DNA of 64,000 bases from positions 124,001-188,000 of the forward strand of contig JACJWW010000001.1 in assembly GCA_020636935.1 (NCBI GenBank), given 5' to 3'. The notes under the pieces were generated by a model. It searched no databases, was not told where the DNA came from, and saw only the letters and a program-made list of their open reading frames with translations. Of this stretch, positions 17,910-26,756 are shown piece by piece. The stretch's first letter is position 1; every line of letters starts with the position of its first letter. The stretch comes from Nocardioidaceae bacterium. GTDB lineage: Bacteria > Actinomycetota > Actinomycetes > Propionibacteriales > Nocardioidaceae. Both the position numbers and the translations under genes were made by a program.

Positions 17910-18439
17910 CCGGCGAGCGACCAGCACCCCGGGTTGCGGCGATCACCTTGATCGGCGCACTGGTTGCCTTCGTGGTGATGGCCTTTTGGGGGATCACGGC
18001 CGCCACCGCTCCCGTCGCCAACACCCAACAGGCAGCGTCCAATGCCACTCAATGCAGTGACGCCGAGAAGACCGTGAAGACACACATCAAGCGCAATGAC
18101 GTCACCGTCAGTGTGTACAACTCCGGGAAACGCAAAGGCTTGGCCACCAGTGTGCTGACCAAACTGGAGAGAGGTGGCTTCCGCCCCGGAGCAGTCGGCA
18201 ATGCGCCCGCTGAGCTTGCGACCGACGTGGCCGTCGTCTATGCAGAGGACACCAGCTCCACCTCCGCCAAACTCGTCGCAGCCGCATTCGGGCCAGACAC
18301 GCAGATCGTCGTACAAAACCAAGACATGGGGCCCGGCATTAACGTCGTAGTTGGCGACCAGTTCAAACGCCTCGACCCTGCCGCCCCCCGCGAACTCGAA
18401 CTCCCCGAGCCCATCATCACCTGCGTGAAGGTTGACTGA
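17906..18439 (+). CDS. LytR C-terminal domain membrane protein
   Basis: A 177-residue protein: short cytoplasmic N-terminus, one membrane helix (AAITLIGALVAFVVMAFWGI), then an extracytoplasmic LytR_C domain (VTVSVYNSGKRKGLATSVLTKL ... GFRPGAVGNAP ... IQVV-type strands). This domain accompanies LytR-CpsA-Psr wall-polymer ligases but here stands alone. ATG overlaps the previous stop (ATGA), so the pair is co-translated. It may act at the cell wall; the role is inferred. Confidence 0.85.
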   Translation: MTGERPAPRVAAITLIGALVAFVVMAFWGITAATAPVANTQQAASNATQCSDAEKTVKTHIKRNDVTVSVYNSGKRKGLATSVLTKLERGGFRPGAVGNAPAELATDVAVVYAEDTSSTSAKLVAAAFGPDTQIVVQNQDMGPGINVVVGDQFKRLDPAAPRELELPEPIITCVKVD

Positions 18440-18460
18440 CCCCGCGATTTGGCCACGTAC

Positions 18461-18474
18461 CCGCCTTGAGGCGG
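18461..18474. terminator. Small hairpin between convergent genes
   Basis: CCGCC-TTGA-GGCGG lies between the LytR_C stop (18439) and the CPA1 antiporter stop (18480). It could act in both directions, though it is short and lacks a U tract. Confidence 0.35.
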
Positions 18475-18479
18475 AACAT

Positions 18480-19955
18480 CTAATCTCGTGTGAGGGGTCC
18501 GAGCCAACGGCCGAGGCGGCCGCCGCGGCTGACCTGGTTGAGGCGGTTTTCGGTCTCTTCGCGGAGTTTGCGAGGGGTGACGATGAGTACGTCGTCTCCG
18601 CGCCGCAAGGGGGTGCTCAGCTCAGGCACCTTGGGCGCGCCGTCACGCACGATCAAGGAGACCGACGCACCCTTTGGCAGACGTAGCTCACCGACCTCAA
18701 CCCCATGCATCAAGGACTGCTCAGTGACCGTCACCTGGAGAAGGTCGGCGGCAATCCGCTCCAAGGGAGCAGCTTCCACATCGAGGTCGCGAGGCTCATT
18801 GGGCCTGCTGACCCCCAATATCTTCGCAATTGGGGGCAGCGCCGGGGCAGTGAGCAGAGTCAGGACGACCACCAGCACGAAGACGATGTCGAAGAGCTCT
18901 TTGGATCTCGGCACATCCATCGACAACGGGATCGTGGCCAAGACGATGGGCACGGCACCGCGAAGGCCGGCCATCGAGATGAAGGACAGCTCCGTGAGCT
19001 TCATCGGCTGGAAGATCGCCGAAGCCAACACCGACAAGGGCCGGGCCACGAAGGTCACGATCACAGCGGCAATCAACGCATAGATCACCTCATGGCTCTT
19101 GATCAGTGAAGGGCTGACCAACAACCCCAACATCACGAAGAGCCCAATCTGCGCCAGCCAGGCAAGGCCCTCGGCAAAAGATCGCGTCGCCGCCCGGTGT
19201 GGCAGGTCGGAGTTGCCAAGGATCAACGCAGCCACGAAGACCGCGGCGAATCCAGATGCGAACTGCGCCGCCCCTGCATAAGCGCCCAATGACAAGGCCA
19301 TCATCGCGATCGGGTAGAGCCCAGAGCTCGGTAGGGCGATATGGCTCAGGAGCCAGGCCCCACAAAAGCCCACGACCAAGCCCACCGCAACACCCGCCGC
19401 CATCTCCCACACCATTTCGCCCACGAAAACGAGCGGACTGCTGGTGTGCTCGGCGCTGATCAGGGTGACCAGGACGACCGCAGGAGCGTCGTTGAAGCCC
19501 GACTCCGCCTCCAGCACGGAGCCGAGCCGGCGTACGACGGGCACCCTGCGGAGCACCGAGAAGACCGCGGCTGCATCCGTCGAGGAGATGATTGCCCCCA
19601 GCAGCATCGATTGCTGCCAGCTCATGCCCAAGAGATAGTGGGTCGACAAAGCCACGACCAAGACACTGACTGTGATCCCGATTGTTGAGAGGGCTAAACC
19701 CATTCGGAGTACGGGTTTGATCTCCTTCCAGTTGGTCGTCAGACCGCCCTCACCCAGGATGATCGCCAGCGCGGTCATGCCCAACGCAGCCGCAATATCT
19801 GGGTCTGAGAAGTCGATGCCAAGGCCCGAACTGCCCATGAGCACGCCGATGAGCAGGTAGATCAAGAGGCTCGGGAAGCCCATCCCGACGCTGGCGCGCA
19901 CGGCCAGTACGGCGATCATCAAGACAGCAGCCCCCACCAAGATCGCTGTATTCAT
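18480..19955 (-). CDS. CPA1-type potassium/proton antiporter with C-terminal TrkA-C domain
   Basis: A 491-residue antiporter: about 12 membrane helices (FPSLLIYLLIGVLMGSSGLG, LGAIISSTDAAAVFSVLRR) followed by a cytoplasmic TrkA-C/RCK_C domain at about 400-480 (GVEVGELRLPKGASVSLIV, RRGDDVLIVTP). This matches NhaP2/CvrA-like K+/H+ antiporters gated by ligand at the RCK domain. The start at 19955 has GGAG just upstream; TATCAT near 20010 could be the -10. It converges on the LytR_C gene. Confidence 0.9.
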   Translation of the reverse strand: MNTAILVGAAVLMIAVLAVRASVGMGFPSLLIYLLIGVLMGSSGLGIDFSDPDIAAALGMTALAIILGEGGLTTNWKEIKPVLRMGLALSTIGITVSVLVVALSTHYLLGMSWQQSMLLGAIISSTDAAAVFSVLRRVPVVRRLGSVLEAESGFNDAPAVVLVTLISAEHTSSPLVFVGEMVWEMAAGVAVGLVVGFCGAWLLSHIALPSSGLYPIAMMALSLGAYAGAAQFASGFAAVFVAALILGNSDLPHRAATRSFAEGLAWLAQIGLFVMLGLLVSPSLIKSHEVIYALIAAVIVTFVARPLSVLASAIFQPMKLTELSFISMAGLRGAVPIVLATIPLSMDVPRSKELFDIVFVLVVVLTLLTAPALPPIAKILGVSRPNEPRDLDVEAAPLERIAADLLQVTVTEQSLMHGVEVGELRLPKGASVSLIVRDGAPKVPELSTPLRRGDDVLIVTPRKLREETENRLNQVSRGGRLGRWLGPLTRD

Positions 19956-20067
19956 GCTCTCCAGATCGAGCGTCACGCGGCACCTCGGCAGTGGTCGGGA
20001 GGCCCCATGATAGCGATCCCTGAGACTTCGCAGCACCGCCATCTACTCGGGCGTGCCCAAGCCGAAG

Positions 20068-20081
20068 TAGAACTGGTTCTA
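20068..20081. promoter_or_regulatory. KstR-like operator (TAGAACTGGTTCTA)
   Basis: A perfect 14-bp palindrome (16 bp counting the flanking G/C) that matches the KstR consensus TNNAACNNGTTNNA at every fixed position. KstR is the TetR-type repressor of cholesterol catabolism in mycobacteria and rhodococci. The site lies 10 nt before the -10 box of the FAD dehydrogenase gene, where a repressor would block RNA polymerase. Confidence 0.6.
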
Positions 20082-20091
20082 CCAACTCACA

Positions 20092-20097
20092 TAAGAT
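20092..20097 (+). promoter_or_regulatory. -10 box, leaderless promoter (TAAGAT)
   Basis: TAAGAT lies 7 nt before the ATG of the FAD dehydrogenase gene and just after the KstR-like palindrome. Confidence 0.5.
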
Positions 20098-20104
20098 CGC
20101 GCAC

Positions 20105-21553
20105 ATGACGACAGAACTGCCCGAAGTAGTCCCAGCCGCCGAGGTCACCGAGTGGTCTGATGAGACCGATGTGCTCGTGATCGGCTTCGGCATCGCCGGC
20201 GGCTCTGCTGCGCTTGAGGCAGCCAGGGCAGGAGCCAGGGTGATCCTGTTGGAGCGCGCTGCGGAGTACGGCGGCACCAGCGCCATGGCCGGTGGCCACT
20301 TCTATCTCGGTGGCGGGACTGCCGTGCAGGTTGCGGTCGGGGTGGAGGACTCTGCCGAAGAGATGGAGAAATACCTGACCACCCAGTCGATCGACCCGGA
20401 TGCAGACAAGATCCATGCCTACGCCACTGACAGCGTGGAGCATTTCAATTGGATTGAAGCGTTGGGCATGGAGTTCGAACGCTCCCTCTACACCGAGAAG
20501 GCCGTCATCCAGCCCGGCACCCAAGGGCTGATGTACACCGGCAATGAGAAGGTCTGGCCCTTCATCAACCAAGCCAAGCCCGCACCTCGCGGCCACAAAG
20601 TGCCCAAGCCCGGCGACACGGGCGGCGCCAAGATCGTGCTGGACGCCCTCAACAATCAGATCGAGAAGACCTCCGCTGATGTGCGCTATGAGACCGGTGC
20701 CACAAATCTGATCGTCGACGGTGACGCAGTCGTAGGTGTCAGGTGGCGAAAGTACGACGAGAGCGGCGCGATCAGGGCGAAGGCGGTGGTCATCGCAGCT
20801 GGGGGCTATGTCGGCAACGACAAGATGGTTGCCGAATACACCCCGCAACTGGGCAAGAAGCTCTATCCGTTGGCATCGACTTATGACGACGGCATGGGCC
20901 TGAAGTTGGGCAAGTCGGTCGGAGCCGAGTGGCGCTTCATGGAACAGGCTTTCATCACCGCGCCGTTCTATCCGCCGAGCGTCTTGGTCACCGGCATTGT
21001 GGTCAACCAGGACGGGAAGCGGATCGTCGCTGAAGACAGCTACCATGCGCGGACTTCGGCATACGTGATGGACCAACCAGACCAAGCCGCCTATTTGATC
21101 GTTGACTCCGAGCACATGGAGCGTCAGGACTTCCGCCTGTGCCCCTTCATCGACGGCTGGGAGACGGTGGAGGAGATGGAGTCCGACCTCGGCATCCCCG
21201 AGGGCAATCTCGTAGCCACGCTCACGGCGTATAACGAGCACGCTGCAAACAAGGAAGACCCGGACTTCCACAAGCACCCCGACTGGCTCGAGGCCCAAGA
21301 CACCGGCCCGTGGGGAGCCTATGACCTGACCTTGGGCAAGGCGCTCTATGCGGGCTTCACCCTAGGTGGGATGAGGGTCAATCTCGACGGCCAGGCTCAG
21401 CGCGAGGATCTCTCGGTGATCCCAGGGTTGTATGCCGCTGGCGCATGCGCGGTCAATATCGTGCAGGACGGTAAGGGCTATTCGTCAGGCACCCAGCTCG
21501 GCGAGGGCTCGTATTTCGGTCGCCGGTGCGGCCGTCACGCTGCTGGCCTGTAG
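20105..21553 (+). CDS. FAD-dependent dehydrogenase (ketosteroid dehydrogenase/fumarate reductase superfamily)
   Basis: A 482-residue flavoprotein. The Rossmann FAD motif is VLVIGFGIAGGSAALEAARA, followed by ERAAEYGGTSAMAGG. The second FAD contact is at the end (IPGLYAAGACAVNIV, GYSSGTQLGEG), with VVIAAGGYVGND in the middle. The fold group includes 3-ketosteroid delta1-dehydrogenase, flavocytochrome fumarate reductase and urocanate reductase; at 482 aa it is shorter than typical KstD. The KstR-like site upstream favours a steroid or isoprenoid substrate (inference). The last 19 bp overlap the convergent lipase gene. Confidence 0.85.
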   Translation: MTTELPEVVPAAEVTEWSDETDVLVIGFGIAGGSAALEAARAGARVILLERAAEYGGTSAMAGGHFYLGGGTAVQVAVGVEDSAEEMEKYLTTQSIDPDADKIHAYATDSVEHFNWIEALGMEFERSLYTEKAVIQPGTQGLMYTGNEKVWPFINQAKPAPRGHKVPKPGDTGGAKIVLDALNNQIEKTSADVRYETGATNLIVDGDAVVGVRWRKYDESGAIRAKAVVIAAGGYVGNDKMVAEYTPQLGKKLYPLASTYDDGMGLKLGKSVGAEWRFMEQAFITAPFYPPSVLVTGIVVNQDGKRIVAEDSYHARTSAYVMDQPDQAAYLIVDSEHMERQDFRLCPFIDGWETVEEMESDLGIPEGNLVATLTAYNEHAANKEDPDFHKHPDWLEAQDTGPWGAYDLTLGKALYAGFTLGGMRVNLDGQAQREDLSVIPGLYAAGACAVNIVQDGKGYSSGTQLGEGSYFGRRCGRHAAGL

Positions 21554-22872
21554 ACCTCCGGGCTCAGGTCATTGCCGGGAGCGATCGATCCGCAGTTGCT
21601 GGGCACGGGCTCCCCTTTGAAGCGTCGATCAAGCCAGGCAACCGCTTCTTGTGACCACATCGGCAGGGCGCTGAGGTGGCTGAGCTCGTACTGTCGGTAA
21701 AGCACCTTGGTGCCTGCGGAGCAGTACTGACGCGCCAACGAACGCACATCGCCCGCGAGCATCACACCATCACCAGGGCCCAACTCGGGGGCAGCCTCAC
21801 CCGAGGTGCCTTCCAACCAGCCACCGGTGCCCTGCCCGATGAATATCGGTGCAGTCGGAGTCGGCGCTAGCGCGAGGTTGATCTTGTTTGCGGTCTCGAT
21901 GAAGGGCTTCACTGAGTTGGGGTCGGCGTATTTCGGCTTGACCAGTTTGCGCCAAGTCAGCCCCGGATAGCGGAACCACGCATCAGTGAAGTCGGCCGTC
22001 TGGAGTTTGCGCTCCAGACGCGCGCCGTACTTGCTCAAGTATGGCTTCATCGAGATGCCATATCCACGAGCGATGCCGATCAGCGCCAGCGGGATGACTG
22101 CCGACCAACCGACACTGCCGCTGACATAGCGCAGGTTGTGAGCTGGGTCGACCAGCACTCCTCCTTCGGCGACACCGACGATGCGGGAGTTCACATCAGG
22201 CGCGTACGACGGAGCAAGCGCCGCGGCCCAGGCCGTCGCAATCGCACCACCGGAATAGCCGACCAGCCCGACGCGGGTCTGCTGGTTGAGCCCAGTGAGC
22301 GGGGAGTTGCTGGCCGCTCGGATCGCATCGAGGGTGAGTCGACCGTAGAGCGGGCCCGCGCCGAAGGCTGGGTCTTGCCCTTCAACGTCGGGGACGATCA
22401 CAACATGTCCGTTGCCCAATGAGCTGCCGAAGAAGACGTCTTCGACCTTGCCCAAGATATTGGCGCCGGTGTCTTGGGTCTGCCCGGTGAGAGTGCGTGA
22501 TGGGCCGTCCTCTGGATTCAACGAGTCATAGGCCGACCCATAAACCAGCGCCTTTGCGGTGTCGTGGGCCCCATCAGGCACGAGCACAGTGGTGACTTCG
22601 GCTGCAGGGCGACCGAGGGCATCGGTGGTGCGGAAGACGAGTTGGATCGCCTTGCCTTGAGTGGGCAATCCCATGAAGTGATAGGGGAGAGTGCGTGAGC
22701 GCAAGATGTCGCCAGGTTGCGCCCTGGCCAGTTTGGACTTGTTCTTGTAGACGTAGAAGCGGTCCCGTTTGGCCGCCTGGGAGCTGGGCATGGCCACGAG
22801 CATGGCCCCAGTCAGCACACCAGAGAGTACGACGATCATGCCCCGACGGAGCATCCTCCTCGGCTCGCCCAT
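21535..22872 (-). CDS. Secreted LIP-family lipase
   Basis: A 445-residue alpha/beta hydrolase of the secretory lipase (LIP) family. The Sec signal peptide is MIVVLSGVLTGAMLVAMPSSQAA, with cleavage probably after SQA. The nucleophile elbow is VGLVGYSGGAIATAW. Later motifs GQGTGGWLEGT and YELSHLSALP supply the region of the acid and the histidine. The ATG at 22872 has GGAGGG 7 nt upstream; the longer frame is untypical. A paralogue lies at 60983-62317. Probably hydrolyses external acylglycerols or esters. Confidence 0.88.
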   Translation of the reverse strand: MGEPRRMLRRGMIVVLSGVLTGAMLVAMPSSQAAKRDRFYVYKNKSKLARAQPGDILRSRTLPYHFMGLPTQGKAIQLVFRTTDALGRPAAEVTTVLVPDGAHDTAKALVYGSAYDSLNPEDGPSRTLTGQTQDTGANILGKVEDVFFGSSLGNGHVVIVPDVEGQDPAFGAGPLYGRLTLDAIRAASNSPLTGLNQQTRVGLVGYSGGAIATAWAAALAPSYAPDVNSRIVGVAEGGVLVDPAHNLRYVSGSVGWSAVIPLALIGIARGYGISMKPYLSKYGARLERKLQTADFTDAWFRYPGLTWRKLVKPKYADPNSVKPFIETANKINLALAPTPTAPIFIGQGTGGWLEGTSGEAAPELGPGDGVMLAGDVRSLARQYCSAGTKVLYRQYELSHLSALPMWSQEAVAWLDRRFKGEPVPSNCGSIAPGNDLSPEVYRPAA

Positions 22873-22946
22873 GAAGCATCCCTCCGTCTTTTCGATTCGT
22901 GCAGCTGACCTCCCGGACGCTAACAGCCACCTACCCCATCCGGCCA

Positions 22947-22952
22947 TAGGAT
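22947..22952 (+). promoter_or_regulatory. -10 box, leaderless promoter (TAGGAT)
   Basis: TAGGAT is 7 nt before the ATG at 22960 of the class I/II aminotransferase. Confidence 0.5.
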
Positions 22953-22959
22953 CTTCTTC

Positions 22960-24132
22960 ATGGTGGATAGCGCAGCCAGACTCAAGGTGGCGGCTCGGGC
23001 CAATGTGCCGCCCTTCCATGTCATGGACCTCTTGGCTGCCTCAAACAGGCGGCAAGAGACTCACGCAGATCTGTTGAATCTGGTTGCCGGGCAACCCTCG
23101 ACTGGCGCTCCTGGGCCGGTGATCGAGGAGGCAAAGCGGCTGCTTGATGCCGACCTGCTGGGCTATACCGTGGCCAGTGGGGTGCTCCCACTACGCGAAG
23201 CAATCGCCAGGCATCACAACGAGACAAATGGCCTCGATATCACCTCAGACGACGTGGTGGTCACCACTGGCTCGAGCGGCGGCTTTCTGTTGGCCTTCCT
23301 GAGTGCATTCGAAGCGGGCGATCGCGTCGTGATGGCCAACCCCGGCTACCCGTGCTATCGCAATGTCTTGGCAGCTTTGGGGTGCGAAGTCGTGGAAATC
23401 CAATGCGGCGCAGACACTCGTTTTCAGCCCACCCTGGAGCAACTGCAGCAGGTGGAAGGCCCGATCAGTGGGGTTCTGATCGCCTCACCTGCCAATCCGA
23501 CAGGCACCATGATCGATGCTGACGAGCTCGCCCGAATTGCGGCGTGGTGCGAAGACGCTGGAGTGCGATTGATCAGCGATGAGATCTATCACGGCATCAG
23601 TTATGGGCCTGCCACATCGAGCAGTTGGCAGACTTCACGCTCCGGCATCGTGTTTGGCTCGTTCTCGAAGTACTTCTGCATGACCGGGTGGAGACTGGGC
23701 TGGATGTTGGTGCCCGAAGATCTGCAGCGACCAGTCGACGTACTCACCGGCAACTTCACGATCTGCCCCCCAGCCTTGAGCCAGTATGCCGCCATAGCCG
23801 CCTTCACTCCTGAGTCTCGACGAGAGCTCGATGGGCACGTGGCCCGATATGCCGCCAATCGCCAACTCCTCCTTGACGGGTTGGCGGAGTTGGGGCTGAC
23901 CAAGCTGGCCCCGGCCGACGGAGCCTTCTATGTCTATGCCGACATCAGCGAGTTGACCAACGACTCCTATTCCTGGTGTCTGAAGCTGCTTGGTGACACC
24001 GGTGTCGCGGTCGCTCCCGGCATCGACTTCGACACCCGGAGAGGCAATGAGTTTGTCAGGCTGTCATTTGCCGGCAGCGCAGCAGACATCAGCGCTGCTC
24101 TGACCCGGCTGGGAGCCTGGCTCCAGCACTGA
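22960..24132 (+). CDS. Class I/II aminotransferase
   Basis: A 390-residue fold-type I PLP aminotransferase. Visible: GQPSTGAPGPVIEEAKRLL, the substrate/PLP loop TTGSSGGFLLAF, the Asn/Pro motif ASPANPTGTM, the Asp/Tyr pair ISDEIYHGISY, the PLP lysine in FGSFSKYFCMTGWRLGW and the C-terminal arginine in GNEFVRLSFAG. It resembles aspartate/aromatic aminotransferases; the amino-acid specificity cannot be told. It ends 1 nt before the convergent deacetylase gene. Confidence 0.9.
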   Translation: MVDSAARLKVAARANVPPFHVMDLLAASNRRQETHADLLNLVAGQPSTGAPGPVIEEAKRLLDADLLGYTVASGVLPLREAIARHHNETNGLDITSDDVVVTTGSSGGFLLAFLSAFEAGDRVVMANPGYPCYRNVLAALGCEVVEIQCGADTRFQPTLEQLQQVEGPISGVLIASPANPTGTMIDADELARIAAWCEDAGVRLISDEIYHGISYGPATSSSWQTSRSGIVFGSFSKYFCMTGWRLGWMLVPEDLQRPVDVLTGNFTICPPALSQYAAIAAFTPESRRELDGHVARYAANRQLLLDGLAELGLTKLAPADGAFYVYADISELTNDSYSWCLKLLGDTGVAVAPGIDFDTRRGNEFVRLSFAGSAADISAALTRLGAWLQH

Positions 24133-24133
24133 G

Positions 24134-25051
24134 TCAGGGCGCTGGCACCACGCTAGTCGTTGGGGCGGGCAGGGGCGACGGAGTCGGGGTCGGCCCGGGA
24201 GCTGGCGCGCCCGCTTCAGGGATCACGAGGTTGCCGCGCTGGTCAAGAGAGGTGAAGCAATAGCCCCGCTGCGCAGCTCGCTTGACGATGATCGGCACGG
24301 CCCTGATCGAATACATCGACCGAGACAGGCCATCGTGCTGCAGCACGATATTGGGCGTGTGCGGGCGCAACTGAGCAAGCACCCGGTTGGCGATCTGGTG
24401 AGGCCCTCCCCCTCGCCAGTCATTGGAGTCGGCAGTCCACATCACATGGCTCATTTGAAGGGAGCGTGCCTGCTTGCGGATGCGCTTGTTGGTCAGCCCG
24501 TACGGCGGACGAAACAACGAGATCTTCTCCACGCCGACCGCGGCCAGGGCGCGATTGGTGCTACGCAACTCCCGCATGACCCTCTTGGGCCCCACTGCCA
24601 AGAGATTGGCATGATCCCAAGTGTGCGAGCCGATCGTGAATCCGGCATCTCGCACCTGCTGCACGATCTTGCGGTGCCCCTTCACCCGATAGCCCACGAT
24701 GAAGAAGGCCGCGGGGATTTCAAGTCGCTCAAGGGTATTAACGAGTTTGGGAGTGAAGATGGATGGCCCATCGTCAAAGGTCAAGGCCACATAGCCCTTA
24801 CGACAGTCCGACACCATCGCGGTCTGTGGCACTCGATCTGAATCAGGCGTGCCAATCACGTCGAGCAAGGGTTGACCCACCGGTTTGGCAGCGAGCTTCG
24901 ACACACCGGTAGTGGCCCCTGCTGTGGAGAGATCAGCCGCAGTCAAATCACTCGCCGCAAAGGTCTCCACCATGAGCAGCGGAAGCAACATCAAGCAGGC
25001 AACGAGCACACTCCGACGGAGGATCCTTGCCTGGGAATGCTGCGAACGCAT
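24134..25051 (-). CDS. Secreted or membrane-anchored polysaccharide deacetylase (CE4)
   Basis: About 305 aa with an N-terminal hydrophobic segment (SVLVACLMLLPLLMVETFAA) acting as signal peptide or anchor. The NodB domain carries ALTFDDGPS (catalytic and metal Asp), SHTWDH (metal His pair) and FRPPYG. Removes acetyl groups from peptidoglycan or another exopolysaccharide. The C-terminal 30 residues are Pro/Thr-rich. Two in-frame ATGs (25060, 25051) are possible; I choose 25051 because GGGAGG sits 9 nt upstream, whereas it would touch the first ATG. Confidence 0.87.
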   Translation of the reverse strand: MRSQHSQARILRRSVLVACLMLLPLLMVETFAASDLTAADLSTAGATTGVSKLAAKPVGQPLLDVIGTPDSDRVPQTAMVSDCRKGYVALTFDDGPSIFTPKLVNTLERLEIPAAFFIVGYRVKGHRKIVQQVRDAGFTIGSHTWDHANLLAVGPKRVMRELRSTNRALAAVGVEKISLFRPPYGLTNKRIRKQARSLQMSHVMWTADSNDWRGGGPHQIANRVLAQLRPHTPNIVLQHDGLSRSMYSIRAVPIIVKRAAQRGYCFTSLDQRGNLVIPEAGAPAPGPTPTPSPLPAPTTSVVPAP

Positions 25052-25121
25052 AGGGAGCATCCTCCCACCTCATTCAAAGCACCGCGACCACCCCATCGTG
25101 GATCGTGGCCCATCTCACTTG

Positions 25122-26633
25122 TCAGCGTCGATGATGGCGATAGGCCGCGCGCACTGCCTTCCGCTTAGCCGCCTTGCGAGCCTGCGCTTTGGCGCGACTC
25201 TTGGCTGACTTTGGCTTAGTCGTCTTGCGCTTGGCCTGGCGCTTGCTCTTCGGTGTGCTCGTTGTCGGTTGGGTTGCAGTCGGAGTGGTCGTGCCCGGCA
25301 AGCGAGGCGCAATCGGCCCGTCCGGGATCGGATCCGTCGGCGTCGGCGTGGGCGTCGGATCCGGTGTCGGCGTGGGCGTCGGATCTGGCGTGGGCGTGGG
25401 CGTCGGCGTGGGCGTCGGATCCGGCGTTGGGATCGGATCCGGCGTTGGGGTTGGATCCGGCGTTGGGGTTGGTTCAGGTGTTGGGGTTGGCGTTGGGATC
25501 GGATCTGGTACGCCGCCAAAGGCGGCAGCATTGCTCATCGTCACGAATGAGTACGACGCCTGGGAGATCCGACCGCTTCCGTCGGTGACCCGCACTCCAA
25601 CGGTGTGTGCTCCCGTGGAGAACGAATGCGTCAATGCTGCCTTGGCATTGGTGCGCTCGTAGGTGCCATTGCCGTCGAGGTCGTAGTCATAGGTCGGCGT
25701 GCCAGCGATCTTGCTGGCCCCGGCTGACACCAGGGCAGGCATCCCGTCCACTGACACATTCACACTGACCGATGCCACTGGAGCCTGGGTGTATGCACCT
25801 GAGGCCTGTACCCGGGCGGCCAGGATCATGTCCTTGAGTGGCACCGCCGCTCCGGCTGCGTCGAAGGGATTGAGCAGATAGGTGATGTGGGCCAGCCAAT
25901 TCGTGCCCGGGGTGGTGTTGTCACAGATGATGTCGCCAGAAACACACATGGACACTGAGTTTCCGGGACGATTGGCGTAGTACTTGCTGAGCGGGCTGTA
26001 GTCGCCGGTGAACATCGCGCTCACGACCCCAGTGCCAGCCGAACCATTGCCCGTGTTGCCCGGCTTGTTGGCCATCTGGAAGGGATCTCCCATGACATAG
26101 AGGGAGGCGACGCGGTCAGCGGCTTCGGCATAGGCCCAGCGAGCCACCATCGCACCTTGCGAATAGCCGATCAGGATCCACTTGGTGGGCGCGCAGTTGG
26201 CGGGTTGTTCGGCCTGGAAGCTGTCCATCCGATTGATTGCTGCTGCCCCGCCACTGACCGCCGAACTCCAGAACTGCGAGCCGGGCTTGGTCGCTGCGCT
26301 GAACCCGCCACTGTCAAGCGCGTCGGCCCGATAACCATCATCGGTCGTCAGCCCGACGATCGGCACATCCTTCAAGACCGGATCTGACCCATAGTGCCAG
26401 GTCAAGCCCCACAGGAGCCTGGTCACGATCGCGCCCTCGAAGCCATTGGACACACTGTTGGGGCTGTATGTCGTGGTGCCGATCGAGTTTTCGCTTGAGC
26501 CTCGCATGGCCATCATCGCCACGGGGACGCACCCATTCGCTGCCGAGGCTGCGGTTGGACTGGAAATGGTAATCGCCCCGGCAGCCAAGATGGCGACTGT
26601 TGCTGATCCGAGGATTTTGCGAAGATTGATCAC
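25122..26633 (-). CDS. Secreted cutinase-family protein with PKD-like domain and Pro/Thr-rich repeats
   Basis: 503 aa, modular. Signal peptide about 1-32 ([20 protein letters not shown]). The cutinase-type alpha/beta hydrolase at about 35-265 has nucleophile [13 protein letters not shown], an Asp region around SGDIICDN and His in [13 protein letters not shown]-like domain at about 285-375 has [11 protein letters not shown] and [11 protein letters not shown]. Then a Pro/Thr/Asp repeat linker (about 385-450) and a Lys/Arg-rich tail ending in RHHRR. The tail may bind wall polymers or DNA (inference). The start is GTG at 26633. Would act on cutin, polyesters or lipids outside the cell. Confidence 0.82.
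   Translation of the reverse strand: MINLRKILGSATVAILAAGAITISSPTAASAANGCVPVAMMAMRGSSENSIGTTTYSPNSVSNGFEGAIVTRLLWGLTWHYGSDPVLKDVPIVGLTTDDGYRADALDSGGFSAATKPGSQFWSSAVSGGAAAINRMDSFQAEQPANCAPTKWILIGYSQGAMVARWAYAEAADRVASLYVMGDPFQMANKPGNTGNGSAGTGVVSAMFTGDYSPLSKYYANRPGNSVSMCVSGDIICDNTTPGTNWLAHITYLLNPFDAAGAAVPLKDMILAARVQASGAYTQAPVASVSVNVSVDGMPALVSAGASKIAGTPTYDYDLDGNGTYERTNAKAALTHSFSTGAHTVGVRVTDGSGRISQASYSFVTMSNAAAFGGVPDPIPTPTPTPEPTPTPDPTPTPDPIPTPDPTPTPTPTPTPDPTPTPTPDPTPTPTPTDPIPDGPIAPRLPGTTTPTATQPTTSTPKSKRQAKRKTTKPKSAKSRAKAQARKAAKRKAVRAAYRHHRR
25315..25505. repeat. Low-complexity GGCGTCGGATC-type repeats encoding a Pro/Thr/Asp linker
   Basis: On the plus strand short units such as GGCGTCGGATC and GGCGTGGGCGTC recur about twenty times. 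On the coding (minus) strand they give [15 protein letters not shown] repeats. Such arrays change length by slippage in multiples of 6, which keeps the frame. Confidence 0.8.
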
Positions 26634-26756
26634 CGTCGTAGATCCGATCCATCATCTGGGAGAAAGAAACTGCTTGGTATCCATTAGGCCACAAAATGGT
26701 TACAAGATGTAATGAATCGGACATTTAGTATCAAATATTGAGAAAAGGGTATCGGA
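26634..26756. promoter_or_regulatory. AT-rich divergent promoter region with TTACA-AGA-TGTAA palindrome
   Basis: The 123 bp between the cutinase-like and P450 genes are clearly AT-richer than their surroundings. A perfect TTACA/TGTAA inverted repeat lies at 26700-26712, and GTATC occurs three times (26678, 26729 and 26749, approximately). Unlike neighbouring genes, the P450 has a conventional AAAAGGG ribosome site 7-8 nt before its ATG, so its transcript carries a leader. Confidence 0.4.

Noticed and set aside
25174..25662. Long open frames on the plus strand rich in GVGVGSG repeats
   Set aside because: They are the reverse strand of the Pro/Thr/Asp repeat linker of the cutinase-like gene; no start signal or family likeness, so a shadow of the repeats.
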